From a bacterium (GTDB taxonomy: Bacteria > Patescibacteriota > Saccharimonadia > UBA4664): a DNA stretch of 12,376 bases. Both the position numbers and the translations under genes were made by a program. Positions 6,862 to 12,376 of the stretch are shown in pieces. Where the stretch lies: positions 1 to 12,376 of the forward strand of contig DAIDKY010000023.1 of NCBI GenBank assembly GCA_027449805.1, in the 5' to 3' direction. Position 1 is the first letter of the stretch. Every line of letters begins with the position of its first letter. The notes beneath the pieces are model-generated. The model saw only the letters and a list, made by a program, of their open reading frames with translations, was not told where the DNA came from and did no database searches.

Positions 6862-6904
6862 ACGGCCCGCTTCCTCTCACTTCGGTGAGTTGGAAGCGGG
6901 CCGT
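6862..6904 (+). terminator. Strong hairpin with cUUCGg loop after the 120-aa gene
   Basis: The outer arms, 6862-6874 and 6892-6904, are 13 bases each and perfectly complementary (ACGGCCCGCTTCC and its complement). Inside, CTCAC and GTGAG close a TTCG loop, giving the very stable cUUCGg tetraloop in RNA. A 1x2 internal loop separates the two stems. It starts five bases after the stop codon. There is no T-run behind it, so it may end transcription inefficiently or mainly protect the RNA end. Confidence 0.7.
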
Positions 6905-6916
6905 CTTCACGTTTAT

Positions 6917-6930
6917 GAGGAATACTCCTC
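6917..6930 (+). other. Small hairpin
   Basis: GAGGA (6917-6921) and TCCTC (6926-6930) pair around ATAC. It lies between the large hairpin of the previous gene and the 53-base hairpin that follows, so three stem-loops stand in a row. Confidence 0.4.
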
Positions 6931-6931
6931 T

Positions 6932-6984
6932 GTGAACATTGGTGAATTTTTGCGAAAAGTTCGCAGAAAATCCCCAATGCTCAC
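6932..6984 (+). repeat. 53-base imperfect inverted repeat upstream of rpsU
   Basis: Paired segments are GTGA/TCAC (6932-6935, 6981-6984), CATTGG/CCAATG (6937-6942, 6974-6979), ATTTT/AAAAT (6946-6950, 6967-6971) and TGCGAA/TTCGCA (6951-6956, 6960-6965) around an AAG loop. That makes 21 base pairs with one mismatch, one small internal loop and one bulged G. The proposed rpsU transcript starts after it. It could be an RNA element of a longer transcript, a protein site on DNA, or the remnant of a small mobile element. I cannot decide which. Confidence 0.65.
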
Positions 6985-7009
6985 TAAACTACACAATCCC
7001 CGCGAGTGC

Positions 7010-7038
7010 TTGCTCATTTAGCCTCATTCTGGTAATCT
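7010..7038 (+). promoter_or_regulatory. Probable rpsU promoter
   Basis: TTGCTC (7010-7015), a 17-base spacer and TAATCT (7033-7038) preceded by TGG form a modest extended -10 promoter. The -10 lies inside a dyad, CTGGTA (7029-7034) and TACCAG (7040-7045), which could be an operator. The leader would be about 47 bases. Confidence 0.4.
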
Positions 7039-7073
7039 ATACCAGTTACTCGCGTAACCAACGCTCTTCCATG

Positions 7074-7084
7074 AAAGGAGGTGA
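7074..7084 (+). promoter_or_regulatory. Extended Shine-Dalgarno of rpsU
   Basis: AAAGGAGGTGA matches eleven bases of the anti-SD end of 16S rRNA without a gap, the strongest ribosome binding site in the window. It lies ten bases before ATG 7092 and decides that start over the in-frame ATG at 7071, which is upstream of it. Confidence 0.85.
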
Positions 7085-7091
7085 CCAAACA

Positions 7092-7301
7092 ATGCTGCAA
7101 GTAACCCGCAAAGACGACAAAGAATCGCTCGACAACATGATTCGACGCTTCAACAAGAAGGTCCAGCAATCTGGTGTTCTTGGCATTGCTCGTCGTAATA
7201 AATACTTCGAAAAGCCTCTTTCTAAGCGTGAGGCGCGCGAGATTGCCATTCGCAAATCGGCCCGTAAGGCCGCCAAAGCCAAACAATACCTCTCTCGTTA
7301 A
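7092..7301 (+). CDS. rpsU: Small ribosomal subunit protein bS21
   Basis: bS21 sits on the platform of the 30S subunit near the 3' end of 16S rRNA and helps mRNA recruitment. The 69 residues show the family pattern: VTRKDDKESLDNMIRRFNKKVQQSGVL in segments, then the RRNKYFEKPLSKREARE block, and a Lys/Arg/Ala-rich tail (KSARKAAKAK). The length is normal. The start is fixed by the extended ribosome binding site; coding-like sequence upstream in the same frame is leader. yqeY follows directly, a common neighbour of rpsU. Because bS21 acts beside the anti-SD, its own unusually strong SD may be part of a feedback, as has been argued for some other bacteria; here it is inference. Confidence 0.95.
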   Translation: MLQVTRKDDKESLDNMIRRFNKKVQQSGVLGIARRNKYFEKPLSKREAREIAIRKSARKAAKAKQYLSR

Positions 7302-7310
7302 TGGTACAAT
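7302..7310 (+). promoter_or_regulatory. Extended -10 promoter of yqeY, probably leaderless
   Basis: TGG followed by TACAAT (7305-7310) is a good extended -10 element starting right after the rpsU stop codon. ATG 7319 lies eight bases further on and no ribosome binding site precedes it. Together these suggest a leaderless transcript for the yqeY-dgkA-adk-map operon. Confidence 0.55.
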
Positions 7311-7318
7311 TGACCATA

Positions 7319-7753
7319 ATGGAACAGATCGATCGAGACTTAGCTGCCAGTATGAAGGCCGGCGACGCCACGCGCACCGGTGTACTTCGTTTACTCAGGA
7401 GCGCCTTTAAGAACGAGCAGATCAAACTGGGCCACGAGTTGAGCGAGGCAGAGGTCCTCAAGATTCTACAGCGCGAGTCCAAACAGCGACGCGATTCGAT
7501 CACGGCTTACAATGAGGCTAATCGGCCTGAGTTGGCGGCGGTCGAAGAAGAGGAGCTCGCGATCATCTCAGCCTACCTGCCCGAGGCATTGAGCAATCAG
7601 GCGCTCGAAGCGATCGTCGACGAGGTAATCGCTGAGTTAGGCAACCCTGGACCCGCCGCGATGGGTCAAGTTATCGGTGCCGTCATGGCCAAGGTCGGTG
7701 CCAGAGCCGATGGCGGAACCGTCTCAAAGGTAGTACGTGAGAAACTTGCTTAA
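7319..7753 (+). CDS. yqeY: YqeY-family protein (GatB/YqeY domain)
   Basis: The YqeY family is a small all-helical protein related to the C-terminal tRNA-binding domain of GatB, the subunit that helps make Gln-tRNA or Asn-tRNA by amidation. A free-standing role is not settled. The 144 residues match the family along the whole length: the opening EQIDRDLAASMKAGD, the VLRLLRSAFKNEQIKLG segment, the QRESKQRRDSI block, the EEEELAIISAYLPEAL segment, and the Gly-rich GAVMAKVGARADG end with the KVVREKL helix. An upstream in-frame ATG at 7301 lies before the -10 box and would add six residues that do not fit the family, so 7319 is preferred. The end overlaps dgkA by 17 bases. Confidence 0.9.
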   Translation: MEQIDRDLAASMKAGDATRTGVLRLLRSAFKNEQIKLGHELSEAEVLKILQRESKQRRDSITAYNEANRPELAAVEEEELAIISAYLPEALSNQALEAIVDEVIAELGNPGPAAMGQVIGAVMAKVGARADGGTVSKVVREKLA

Positions 7754-8096
7754 GAGTTTCGGCTACGCCCTAACCGGCTTGCGCTACGTTATTCGCTATG
7801 AGCGCAATGCTCGAATACATTTGTTAATTGCTTTTTTGGCCCTTATTTTAGGACTCGAATTACGAATAACCGACGCCCAGCTGGCAGCGGTCTTCTTTGC
7901 TATTCTGATCGTTTTTCTGGCCGAGATCATTAATACTGCTTTCGAGAAGACCCTGGATCTCGTCTCGCCGGGTCATCATCCGCAGGTCAAGATCGTTAAA
8001 GACATGGCTGCCGGAGCCGTCTTAGTGGCTGCTGCCGGTGCTGTTATTATCGGTCTGATGATCTATACCCCGTACTTGGTAAAGCTATTCCCATGA
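7737..8096 (+). CDS. dgkA: Undecaprenol/diacylglycerol kinase family protein (DgkA)
   Basis: This is a small integral membrane kinase. In Gram-positive bacteria its relatives phosphorylate undecaprenol, recycling the lipid carrier for cell-wall and surface polymers, whereas the E. coli enzyme uses diacylglycerol. The 119 residues have the family signature E63-II-NTA (66-68)-FE70 and the KDMAAGAV stretch at about 88-95. Three hydrophobic segments are visible, near 27-42, 48-66 and 91-112. The GTG start at 7737 follows from family length and lies inside yqeY (17-base overlap). The stop overlaps adk by ATGA. The undecaprenol substrate is the more likely one from sequence type, but this is not proven by the window. 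Confidence 0.9.
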   Translation: MRNLLKSFGYALTGLRYVIRYERNARIHLLIAFLALILGLELRITDAQLAAVFFAILIVFLAEIINTAFEKTLDLVSPGHHPQVKIVKDMAAGAVLVAAAGAVIIGLMIYTPYLVKLFP

Positions 8097-8629
8097 GCGA
8101 ACTGATCATAATCGTCGGTCCGACCGGCTCAGGTAAGTCGACTCAGGCCGAGTATATCGCTAATCAGCACGAGGGCTGGTACCATCTCTCGAGCGGCGAC
8201 TTGCTGCGTCGAGATCCGGTTGTTGCCAAGGCCCTGACAAGCGGCCAGTTAGCCTCCAACGAAGATGTCGATCGGGTCGTCAATGAGGCTCTCGAAGCGC
8301 ATCGAGACGCCAAGATGATCGTCTTCGACGGCTTTCCCCGTACCGTTGAGCAGCTTCCCTGGCTCGAGGCGGCCATGAAACGATTTGATCTTACGCTCAA
8401 AGCCGTTATTAAACTCGATATCAGCCGCGAGGAGGCTGCTCGTCGCCTCGCGCTACGCCATCGTGCCGATGACAACGCCCCCTCGATCGCCGCCAAGTGG
8501 GATTGGTATGAGCACAAGACGATGCCGCTGATCGATCACTTTGCCAAGCAAGGTTTGGTCATAAGCTGCGACGGTGCCGAGAGCGTCGAGGAGATCGGTC
8601 GTACGATCGATAAAGTGCTTCATGTCTAA
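8093..8629 (+). CDS. adk: Adenylate kinase, short form without zinc LID
   Basis: The enzyme converts ATP and AMP into two ADP and keeps the adenylate pool in balance. The 178 residues show the P-loop GPTGSGKST at 9-17, the AMP-site SSGDLLRR at 33-40, DGFPRT at 79-84, and a short LID beginning RADDN at 124-128. The P-loop is GKST where most adenylate kinases have GKGT. In the segment after the LID, where the family normally has an arginine (I-x-x-R), there is Lys135 instead. The Tyr and Thr-Met-Pro that usually follow are present. This suggests a conservative change at one of the catalytic arginines; a related nucleotide kinase is possible but less likely. It overlaps dgkA by four bases and map by eight. 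Confidence 0.88.
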   Translation: MSELIIIVGPTGSGKSTQAEYIANQHEGWYHLSSGDLLRRDPVVAKALTSGQLASNEDVDRVVNEALEAHRDAKMIVFDGFPRTVEQLPWLEAAMKRFDLTLKAVIKLDISREEAARRLALRHRADDNAPSIAAKWDWYEHKTMPLIDHFAKQGLVISCDGAESVEEIGRTIDKVLHV

Positions 8630-9368
8630 TCGAATCAATACCCCCCAAGAGATTGAGAATATGCGTCAGAGCGGCCGCATCTTGGCCTCTACGCTGCGCG
8701 TTCTCGCAGAGCGGATCCAACCCGGCATGACGACCAAAGACCTCGACGATATCGCTGCCGCTGAGCTCAAAGCCGCTGGTGTCACGGGACCGTTTAAGGG
8801 CTATGACGGCTTCCCCGCGGTGTTATGCGTCTCCGTTAATAATGAGATCGTTCATGGCATTCCTGGTAAACGAGTGATCGAAGACGGCGATATCGTCGGA
8901 CTCGACTTCGGTGTTGACTACAAGGGAGCAATCACCGACGGCGCGATAACCGTAGCGGTGGGCGAGGTCGCCCCCAAGGTCCAGAAGCTTCTTACGGCTA
9001 CTCAGGAGGCCTTAGTAGAAGGCATTGCGGCAGTTCGGGCGGGCGCTCGAATCGGCGATATCTCGCACGCCGTGGAACAGCGCCTAAAGCGCGATCGTCT
9101 TAGTATCGTCGAAGATCTTGCCGGCCACGGCGTTGGCCATGAGCTCCACGAGGATCCAATCATCCTCAATTACGGCCCGGCTAACCGCGGACCTAAGCTT
9201 GAGGCCGGCATGACGATTGCCATCGAGCCGATTGCTACCCTAGGTACGAAGAAGATTTATCTCGGACCCGACCAGTGGACGATCCTGACTATCGACGGCT
9301 CCTGGGCGTCTCAGTTCGAACATACGGTGCTCGTTACCGAAGACGGCGCCGAGATTCTGACACAATAG
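8622..9368 (+). CDS. map: Methionine aminopeptidase, type I
   Basis: Map removes the initiator methionine from nascent proteins after deformylation, and is normally essential. The 248 residues have all five metal ligands at the right spacing: Asp95 and Asp106, His169 in GHGVGH, Glu202 in IEP and Glu233 in EHT. The substrate-contact His78 in NEIVHG is also there. There is no N-terminal zinc-finger extension, so it is the simple type I form. ATG 8622 is chosen over an in-frame codon at 8574, because the latter would add an unrelated arginine-rich leader read inside adk, while 8622 gives the standard N-terminus (TPQEIENMRQSG). The eight-base overlap with adk and shared orientation place it last in the operon. 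Confidence 0.96.
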   Translation: MSNRINTPQEIENMRQSGRILASTLRVLAERIQPGMTTKDLDDIAAAELKAAGVTGPFKGYDGFPAVLCVSVNNEIVHGIPGKRVIEDGDIVGLDFGVDYKGAITDGAITVAVGEVAPKVQKLLTATQEALVEGIAAVRAGARIGDISHAVEQRLKRDRLSIVEDLAGHGVGHELHEDPIILNYGPANRGPKLEAGMTIAIEPIATLGTKKIYLGPDQWTILTIDGSWASQFEHTVLVTEDGAEILTQ

Positions 9369-9441
9369 GCACGCTGGGTAGGGTGGGAGAGGTATGATCC
9401 CAGTCTGCCCCATCCCATTAGACCAAACGCCCCCAAAGCGC

Positions 9442-9447
9442 TATACT
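9442..9447 (+). promoter_or_regulatory. -10 box of ftsA close to the start codon
   Basis: TATACT matches five of six -10 positions and lies 12 bases before ATG 9460, so the leader would be about six bases. No Shine-Dalgarno sequence is visible. A second, weaker box, TATGAT at 9393-9398, would give a longer leader. No clear -35 was found for either. Confidence 0.5.
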
Positions 9448-9459
9448 AACTAGCGTATT

Positions 9460-10701
9460 ATGGCGACTAAACCGCACGAAGAAATCTATATCGGTCTCGA
9501 CGTCGGCAGCACCAAAGTCTGCTGCATCGTCGGGCTGCAAGAGGAAGGCGAGCCTACCCCCAGTATTATCGGCGTGGGCGTTGCGCCGACCAGCGGCATG
9601 CGCAAGGGCGTAGTCGTTGATGTCGATGAGACGGTATCGTCGATTACGGCAGCCGTAGACGAGGCTGAGCGTATTTCTGGCGTCGTTATCGACCGCGCCA
9701 CCATCTCGATCGATGGGGCTCATGTGACGAGCCAGAACTCCAAGGGCGTCATCGCCGTTGGCCGGGCCGATCAGGAGATCACCGTAGAAGACTTAAATCG
9801 TGTCGAAGAAGCTGCCGTAGCCATCCAGCTGCCCCTGAACCGTCAGATTCTTCAGGTCTTCCCGCGTTCTTATACCGTAGACGGGCAGGGTAACATTAAG
9901 GATCCGGTCGGTATGAACGGCGTGCGCCTCGAGGTTGAATCGCATATCATCACCGGGGCTACGCCGACGATCAAGAAGCTCGATCGTTCGATCTTTCAGG
10001 TTGGTATCGAGATACAGGGCGAGGTTCTGGTTCCGTTGGCTGCCGGACGAGCTGTTTTGACCAAGCGTCAGAAGGAACTCGGAGTTGCGGTCGTCGATAT
10101 CGGCGGCGGTACGACCGGCGTAGCTGTTTATGAGGAGGGCGACGTGCTTTATTCGAGCGTCCTACCGGTCGGAGCCGGGCACATTACCAATGACCTGGCG
10201 ATCGGCCTGCGTACCGACGTCGACACGGCCGAGAAGATCAAGCTCAAGTATGTCAAAGCCCATTATCCCAAAGGCTCCGGCAATGAGAAGATTAAGATCG
10301 AAGAGCTCGGCGGCGACGATGGTACGACCATAACGCGTCGTGAGCTCCAGGAGATCGCCGGTGCTCGCCTCGATGAGATCTTTAAGCTAGTCCGTGCTGA
10401 ACTCAAGAAGGTTGGCAAAGATGCTCTCTTGCCCGGCGGCGTCGTCCTGACCGGCGGTGGTGCCAAGATGCCCGGTATCGAAGAGCTGGCCAAGGATGCC
10501 CTGCGCCTGCCCGTCACGATCGGCAAACCGAGCGGCTTTAGCGGTATTGTCGATCGCATTAACGACCCGGCCTTTGCTGCACCGGTGGGCTTAATGCTCG
10601 AAAACATGGTCTATGCACCCATTCCCGGCAGCCGCACCAACGCCAAGCTAGGGGAGACGGTCGACAAGCTCAAGGAGCGGTTTAAGAAGTTCCTGCCTTA
10701 A
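9460..10701 (+). CDS. ftsA: Cell-division protein FtsA
   Basis: FtsA is an actin-like ATPase that ties FtsZ filaments to the membrane and recruits later division proteins. The 413 residues have the actin-fold phosphate-1 motif IGLDVGSTKVC at about 11-21, the phosphate-2 motif VDIGGGTTG at 212-220, and the adenosine motif VLTGGGAKMPGI at 329-340. The extra FtsA-specific subdomain lies between the first two. The final residues, LKERFKKFLP at about 404-413, form the short amphipathic helix that FtsA uses to reach the membrane. All key parts are intact. ftsZ follows after 297 bases with its own promoter and a terminator in between, so the two are not simply co-transcribed. Confidence 0.96.
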   Translation: MATKPHEEIYIGLDVGSTKVCCIVGLQEEGEPTPSIIGVGVAPTSGMRKGVVVDVDETVSSITAAVDEAERISGVVIDRATISIDGAHVTSQNSKGVIAVGRADQEITVEDLNRVEEAAVAIQLPLNRQILQVFPRSYTVDGQGNIKDPVGMNGVRLEVESHIITGATPTIKKLDRSIFQVGIEIQGEVLVPLAAGRAVLTKRQKELGVAVVDIGGGTTGVAVYEEGDVLYSSVLPVGAGHITNDLAIGLRTDVDTAEKIKLKYVKAHYPKGSGNEKIKIEELGGDDGTTITRRELQEIAGARLDEIFKLVRAELKKVGKDALLPGGVVLTGGGAKMPGIEELAKDALRLPVTIGKPSGFSGIVDRINDPAFAAPVGLMLENMVYAPIPGSRTNAKLGETVDKLKERFKKFLP

Positions 10702-10704
10702 TTG

Positions 10705-10729
10705 GTATCAAGTATCAAGTATCAAGTAT
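10705..10729 (-). repeat. Heptamer tandem repeat, inverted copy
   Basis: On the + strand three perfect GTATCAA units (10705-10725) are followed by a partial GTAT. On the - strand this reads as ATACTTG repeats, the same heptamer as at 4384-4411 in a different phase, and CTTCCT again precedes it (10732-10737 read on the - strand). It lies between the ftsA stop and its terminator. Confidence 0.8.
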
Positions 10730-10733
10730 GGAG

Positions 10734-10755
10734 GAAGGCCGGGAGGGTCTTTTTT
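10734..10755 (+). terminator. Intrinsic terminator of ftsA
   Basis: GAAGGCC (10734-10740) pairs with GGTCTTT (10746-10752), with G-T wobbles, around a five-base loop, and the T-run continues to 10755. The stem is modest but the T-run supports it. Confidence 0.6.
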
Positions 10756-10929
10756 GATTGAACATATATAGTGTGCTCTAAGTGTGTTTAGGCAAGAAAA
10801 TGTTTATGGGCGAGATATTCAAAAGAAAGTTGTGCATAACTAAATTAATCCCTCTACCAAGCCGGATTAAATGTTAAGAACAAAAATAGTGTTCAATTGT
10901 ATCAGCCTCAAAATTGCTGAACACATAAT
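10756..10929 (+). other. AT-rich spacer between ftsA and ftsZ with two inverted repeats
   Basis: No open frame of credible length is present. The stretch is much richer in A and T than the rest of the window. It holds two perfect 7-base inverted repeats: TTAATCC (10845-10851) with GGATTAA (10864-10870), and GTGTTCA (10889-10895) with TGAACAC (10918-10924). Both lie just upstream of the ftsZ promoter, so they may be binding sites that control ftsZ or RNA structures. There is no sign of a tRNA. Confidence 0.55.
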
Positions 10930-10958
10930 TTGCATTAAAAATGTAGTCTGTTTATACT
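10930..10958 (+). promoter_or_regulatory. ftsZ promoter
   Basis: TTGCAT (10930-10935), 17 bases, then TATACT (10953-10958, five of six). Transcription would start near 10965, leaving a leader of about 34 bases. A GGAG at 10982-10985 is 13 bases before ATG, too far for a good ribosome binding site, so initiation strength is unclear. Confidence 0.6.
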
Positions 10959-10998
10959 TCTCGTTATGTAGTGGTGGTAACGGAGTTATAAGAAACCT

Positions 10999-12351
10999 AT
11001 GGCTGAAATTCTTCCCGAGGTAGACACCTCAGCTCGTATCAAAGTTCTTGGAATCGGTGGAGGCGGCGGCGCCGCTGTCGAGCGAATGCTCAAGTCTCAA
11101 CTCAAGGGCATTGATTTTGCTGTTATTAACACTGACGCTCAGGCGCTCCTGCACTCGCACGCGCCGAGCAAGATTCATATCGGTGCCGAGGCTACTCGCG
11201 GGCTCGGTGCCGGTGCCGATCCCGAGGTTGGTAAGCGTGCCGCCGAAGAGAGCGAAAAGGAGATCGATGAGGCCGTTCGCGGTACTGATATGGTTTTCAT
11301 CACTCTAGGTGAGGGAGGTGGAACCGGTACGGGTGCAGCTCCGCTCATCGCCCAGGCCGCCCGCGAGGCCGGCGCTCTGGTTGTCGGTATCGTGACTAAA
11401 CCGTTTACCTTTGAGGGAGAGCGTCGTCGCCGCAGCGCCGAAGCCGGTATCGCCGCACTCAAGGAGAACGTTGATACGCTGATTACTATCCCGAACGATC
11501 GTCTTCTGCAGATGATCGATCGCAAGACTTCGCTAGTCGATGCCTTTAGTATCGTCGATGACGTCTTACAGCAGGGTGTTCAGGGGATCTCGAACTTAAT
11601 TACCATCCACGGCCTGATTAACCTCGATTTTGCCGACATCAAGGCGATTATGAGCAACGCTGGATCAGCCCTTATGGGAATCGGCCGTGCCAAGGGCGAC
11701 AACCGTGCCGTCGAGGCCGCTCGTATGGCTATCGATTCGCCGTTGCTGGAGACCTCGATCGAAGGTGCGCGCGGAGTTCTCTTTAACGTCACCGGCGGCC
11801 GCAATATGAGCATGCACGAGATCGATGAAGCGGCGAAGACGATCACCGATGCTGTTGATCCGGAGGCCAACATTATCTTTGGTGCCGTCCTAGATAATGA
11901 CCTTGATGACGATATTCTCATTACCGTCGTTGCAACCGGCTTCGATGGCAATGCCAAGCCGCTGCGCCACGAGTTGCCGCATCATCAGACAGAGTCGCAG
12001 CGCCCGCTCAACGAATCGACGGCTCATGTACACGAGGATGAACCGTTAGAAGCCGAAGACGAGCCTGCCTACGTTAATCCCGTTGTACTTCCTGGCGCGC
12101 GCAAGTCGTTCATCGATGAGCCGCCGCAGGCGCATGAAGCCGACGATCACGCCAAGCCGCCCCGTCGTTTCGCCCCCGTCTCATCGATCGAACCGGATGA
12201 CAACAGCACCGAAGAGGCGACTGCTCACAAAACCGAGGACGATACCAAGTCGCTCGACGAGCACAACCCAACTTTTGAGACCACCTTTACTGACGATGCC
12301 GTCGAAGACGATCTCGATGTTCCGGCCTTTATCCGCCGAAAAGTCGACTGA
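10999..12351 (+). CDS. ftsZ: Cell-division protein FtsZ
   Basis: FtsZ is the tubulin-like GTPase that polymerises into the division ring. The 450 residues show the nucleotide-binding glycine-rich start (GIGGGGGAAVERM, about 18-30), the tubulin signature GGGTGTG at 106-112 and the catalytic T7 loop NLDFAD at 207-212. The GTPase and C-terminal core end near residue 318. A long, acidic, low-complexity linker of about 120 residues follows, then the conserved tail peptide DLDVPAFIRRK, the site that binds FtsA and other partners. The linker is longer than in E. coli. The ATG 10999 start is supported by the promoter and by the short family-like N-terminus. TGA at 12349-12351 is a true stop. Confidence 0.97.
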   Translation: MAEILPEVDTSARIKVLGIGGGGGAAVERMLKSQLKGIDFAVINTDAQALLHSHAPSKIHIGAEATRGLGAGADPEVGKRAAEESEKEIDEAVRGTDMVFITLGEGGGTGTGAAPLIAQAAREAGALVVGIVTKPFTFEGERRRRSAEAGIAALKENVDTLITIPNDRLLQMIDRKTSLVDAFSIVDDVLQQGVQGISNLITIHGLINLDFADIKAIMSNAGSALMGIGRAKGDNRAVEAARMAIDSPLLETSIEGARGVLFNVTGGRNMSMHEIDEAAKTITDAVDPEANIIFGAVLDNDLDDDILITVVATGFDGNAKPLRHELPHHQTESQRPLNESTAHVHEDEPLEAEDEPAYVNPVVLPGARKSFIDEPPQAHEADDHAKPPRRFAPVSSIEPDDNSTEEATAHKTEDDTKSLDEHNPTFETTFTDDAVEDDLDVPAFIRRKVD

Positions 12352-12364
12352 AAATAGCGTCTCT

Positions 12365-12370
12365 TATTAT
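12365..12370 (+). promoter_or_regulatory. Possible -10 box of the next gene at the window edge
   Basis: TATTAT matches five of six -10 positions just after the ftsZ stop. No -35 is evident and the gene it would serve is outside the window, so this is tentative. Confidence 0.25.
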
Positions 12371-12376
12371 AACAAC

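Noticed and set aside
5762..6904. Classic toxin-antitoxin or phage module
   Set aside because: No recognised toxin fold, integrase, repressor or phage structural motif can be seen in the four small proteins, so the label would be a guess.
6542..6977. Reverse-strand open frames opposite the 120-aa gene
   Set aside because: They cross the stable hairpin at 6862-6904 and have Arg/Gly-rich, low-complexity products typical of the antisense of GC-rich coding sequence.
6939..7091. N-terminal extension of bS21
   Set aside because: It would read through the 53-base hairpin and the extended ribosome binding site, and the family protein begins at 7092.
8574..8621. Upstream start for map
   Set aside because: It lies within adk in another frame and gives an Arg-rich leader not found in methionine aminopeptidases.

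Overview
The window is a housekeeping stretch of a bacterial chromosome. It holds eleven recognisable genes or gene fragments and one block of four small genes I do not recognise, all on the + strand. TAA, TAG and TGA all end real genes (TGA ends ftsZ, dgkA and three of the small genes), so the standard bacterial code applies. The gene content suggests a candidate-phyla-radiation (Patescibacteria-like) or other deep-branching bacterium. The signs are a short adenylate kinase without a zinc-type LID, next to map; bS21 next to yqeY; an undecaprenol-kinase-like DgkA; and several genes with a -10 box lying only 6-12 bases before the start codon. That placement is an inference from family features, not a phylogenetic result.

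Layout: (1) 2-484 is the 3' part of an unrecognised protein with a very acidic tail. (2) 529-4345 holds recJ (single-strand DNA exonuclease) and rel (bifunctional ppGpp synthetase/hydrolase), which overlap. (3) 4384-4411 is a heptamer tandem repeat in front of hisS. hisS (4453-5727) ends at a strong intrinsic terminator (5732-5760). (4) 5762-6904 is the unusual block. It has two near-consensus sigma70 promoters (TTGACA/TATAAT and TTGACA/TATAAA), three tiny genes joined by ATGA stop-start overlaps (47, 82 and 43 aa), a fourth small gene of 120 aa with a GTG start and very high third-position GC, and a strong hairpin with a cUUCGg loop. A second, 53-base imperfect hairpin follows at 6932-6984. 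(5) 7092-9368 holds rpsU (with a near-full anti-SD match), yqeY, dgkA, adk and map; the last four overlap each other and form an operon. (6) 9460-12351 holds ftsA and ftsZ. Between them lie an inverted copy of the heptamer repeat, a terminator and an AT-rich spacer with two inverted repeats and the ftsZ promoter.

How the genes fit together: rel, hisS and rpsU concern translation and the amino-acid stress response. adk and map serve nucleotide balance and N-terminal methionine removal. dgkA probably feeds the lipid-carrier pathway for the cell envelope. ftsA and ftsZ form the division ring, with the matching peptide on FtsZ and the membrane helix on FtsA both intact. The best candidate for something undescribed is the small-gene block at 5762-6904 and its hairpins. 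No function can be assigned to it from sequence alone.
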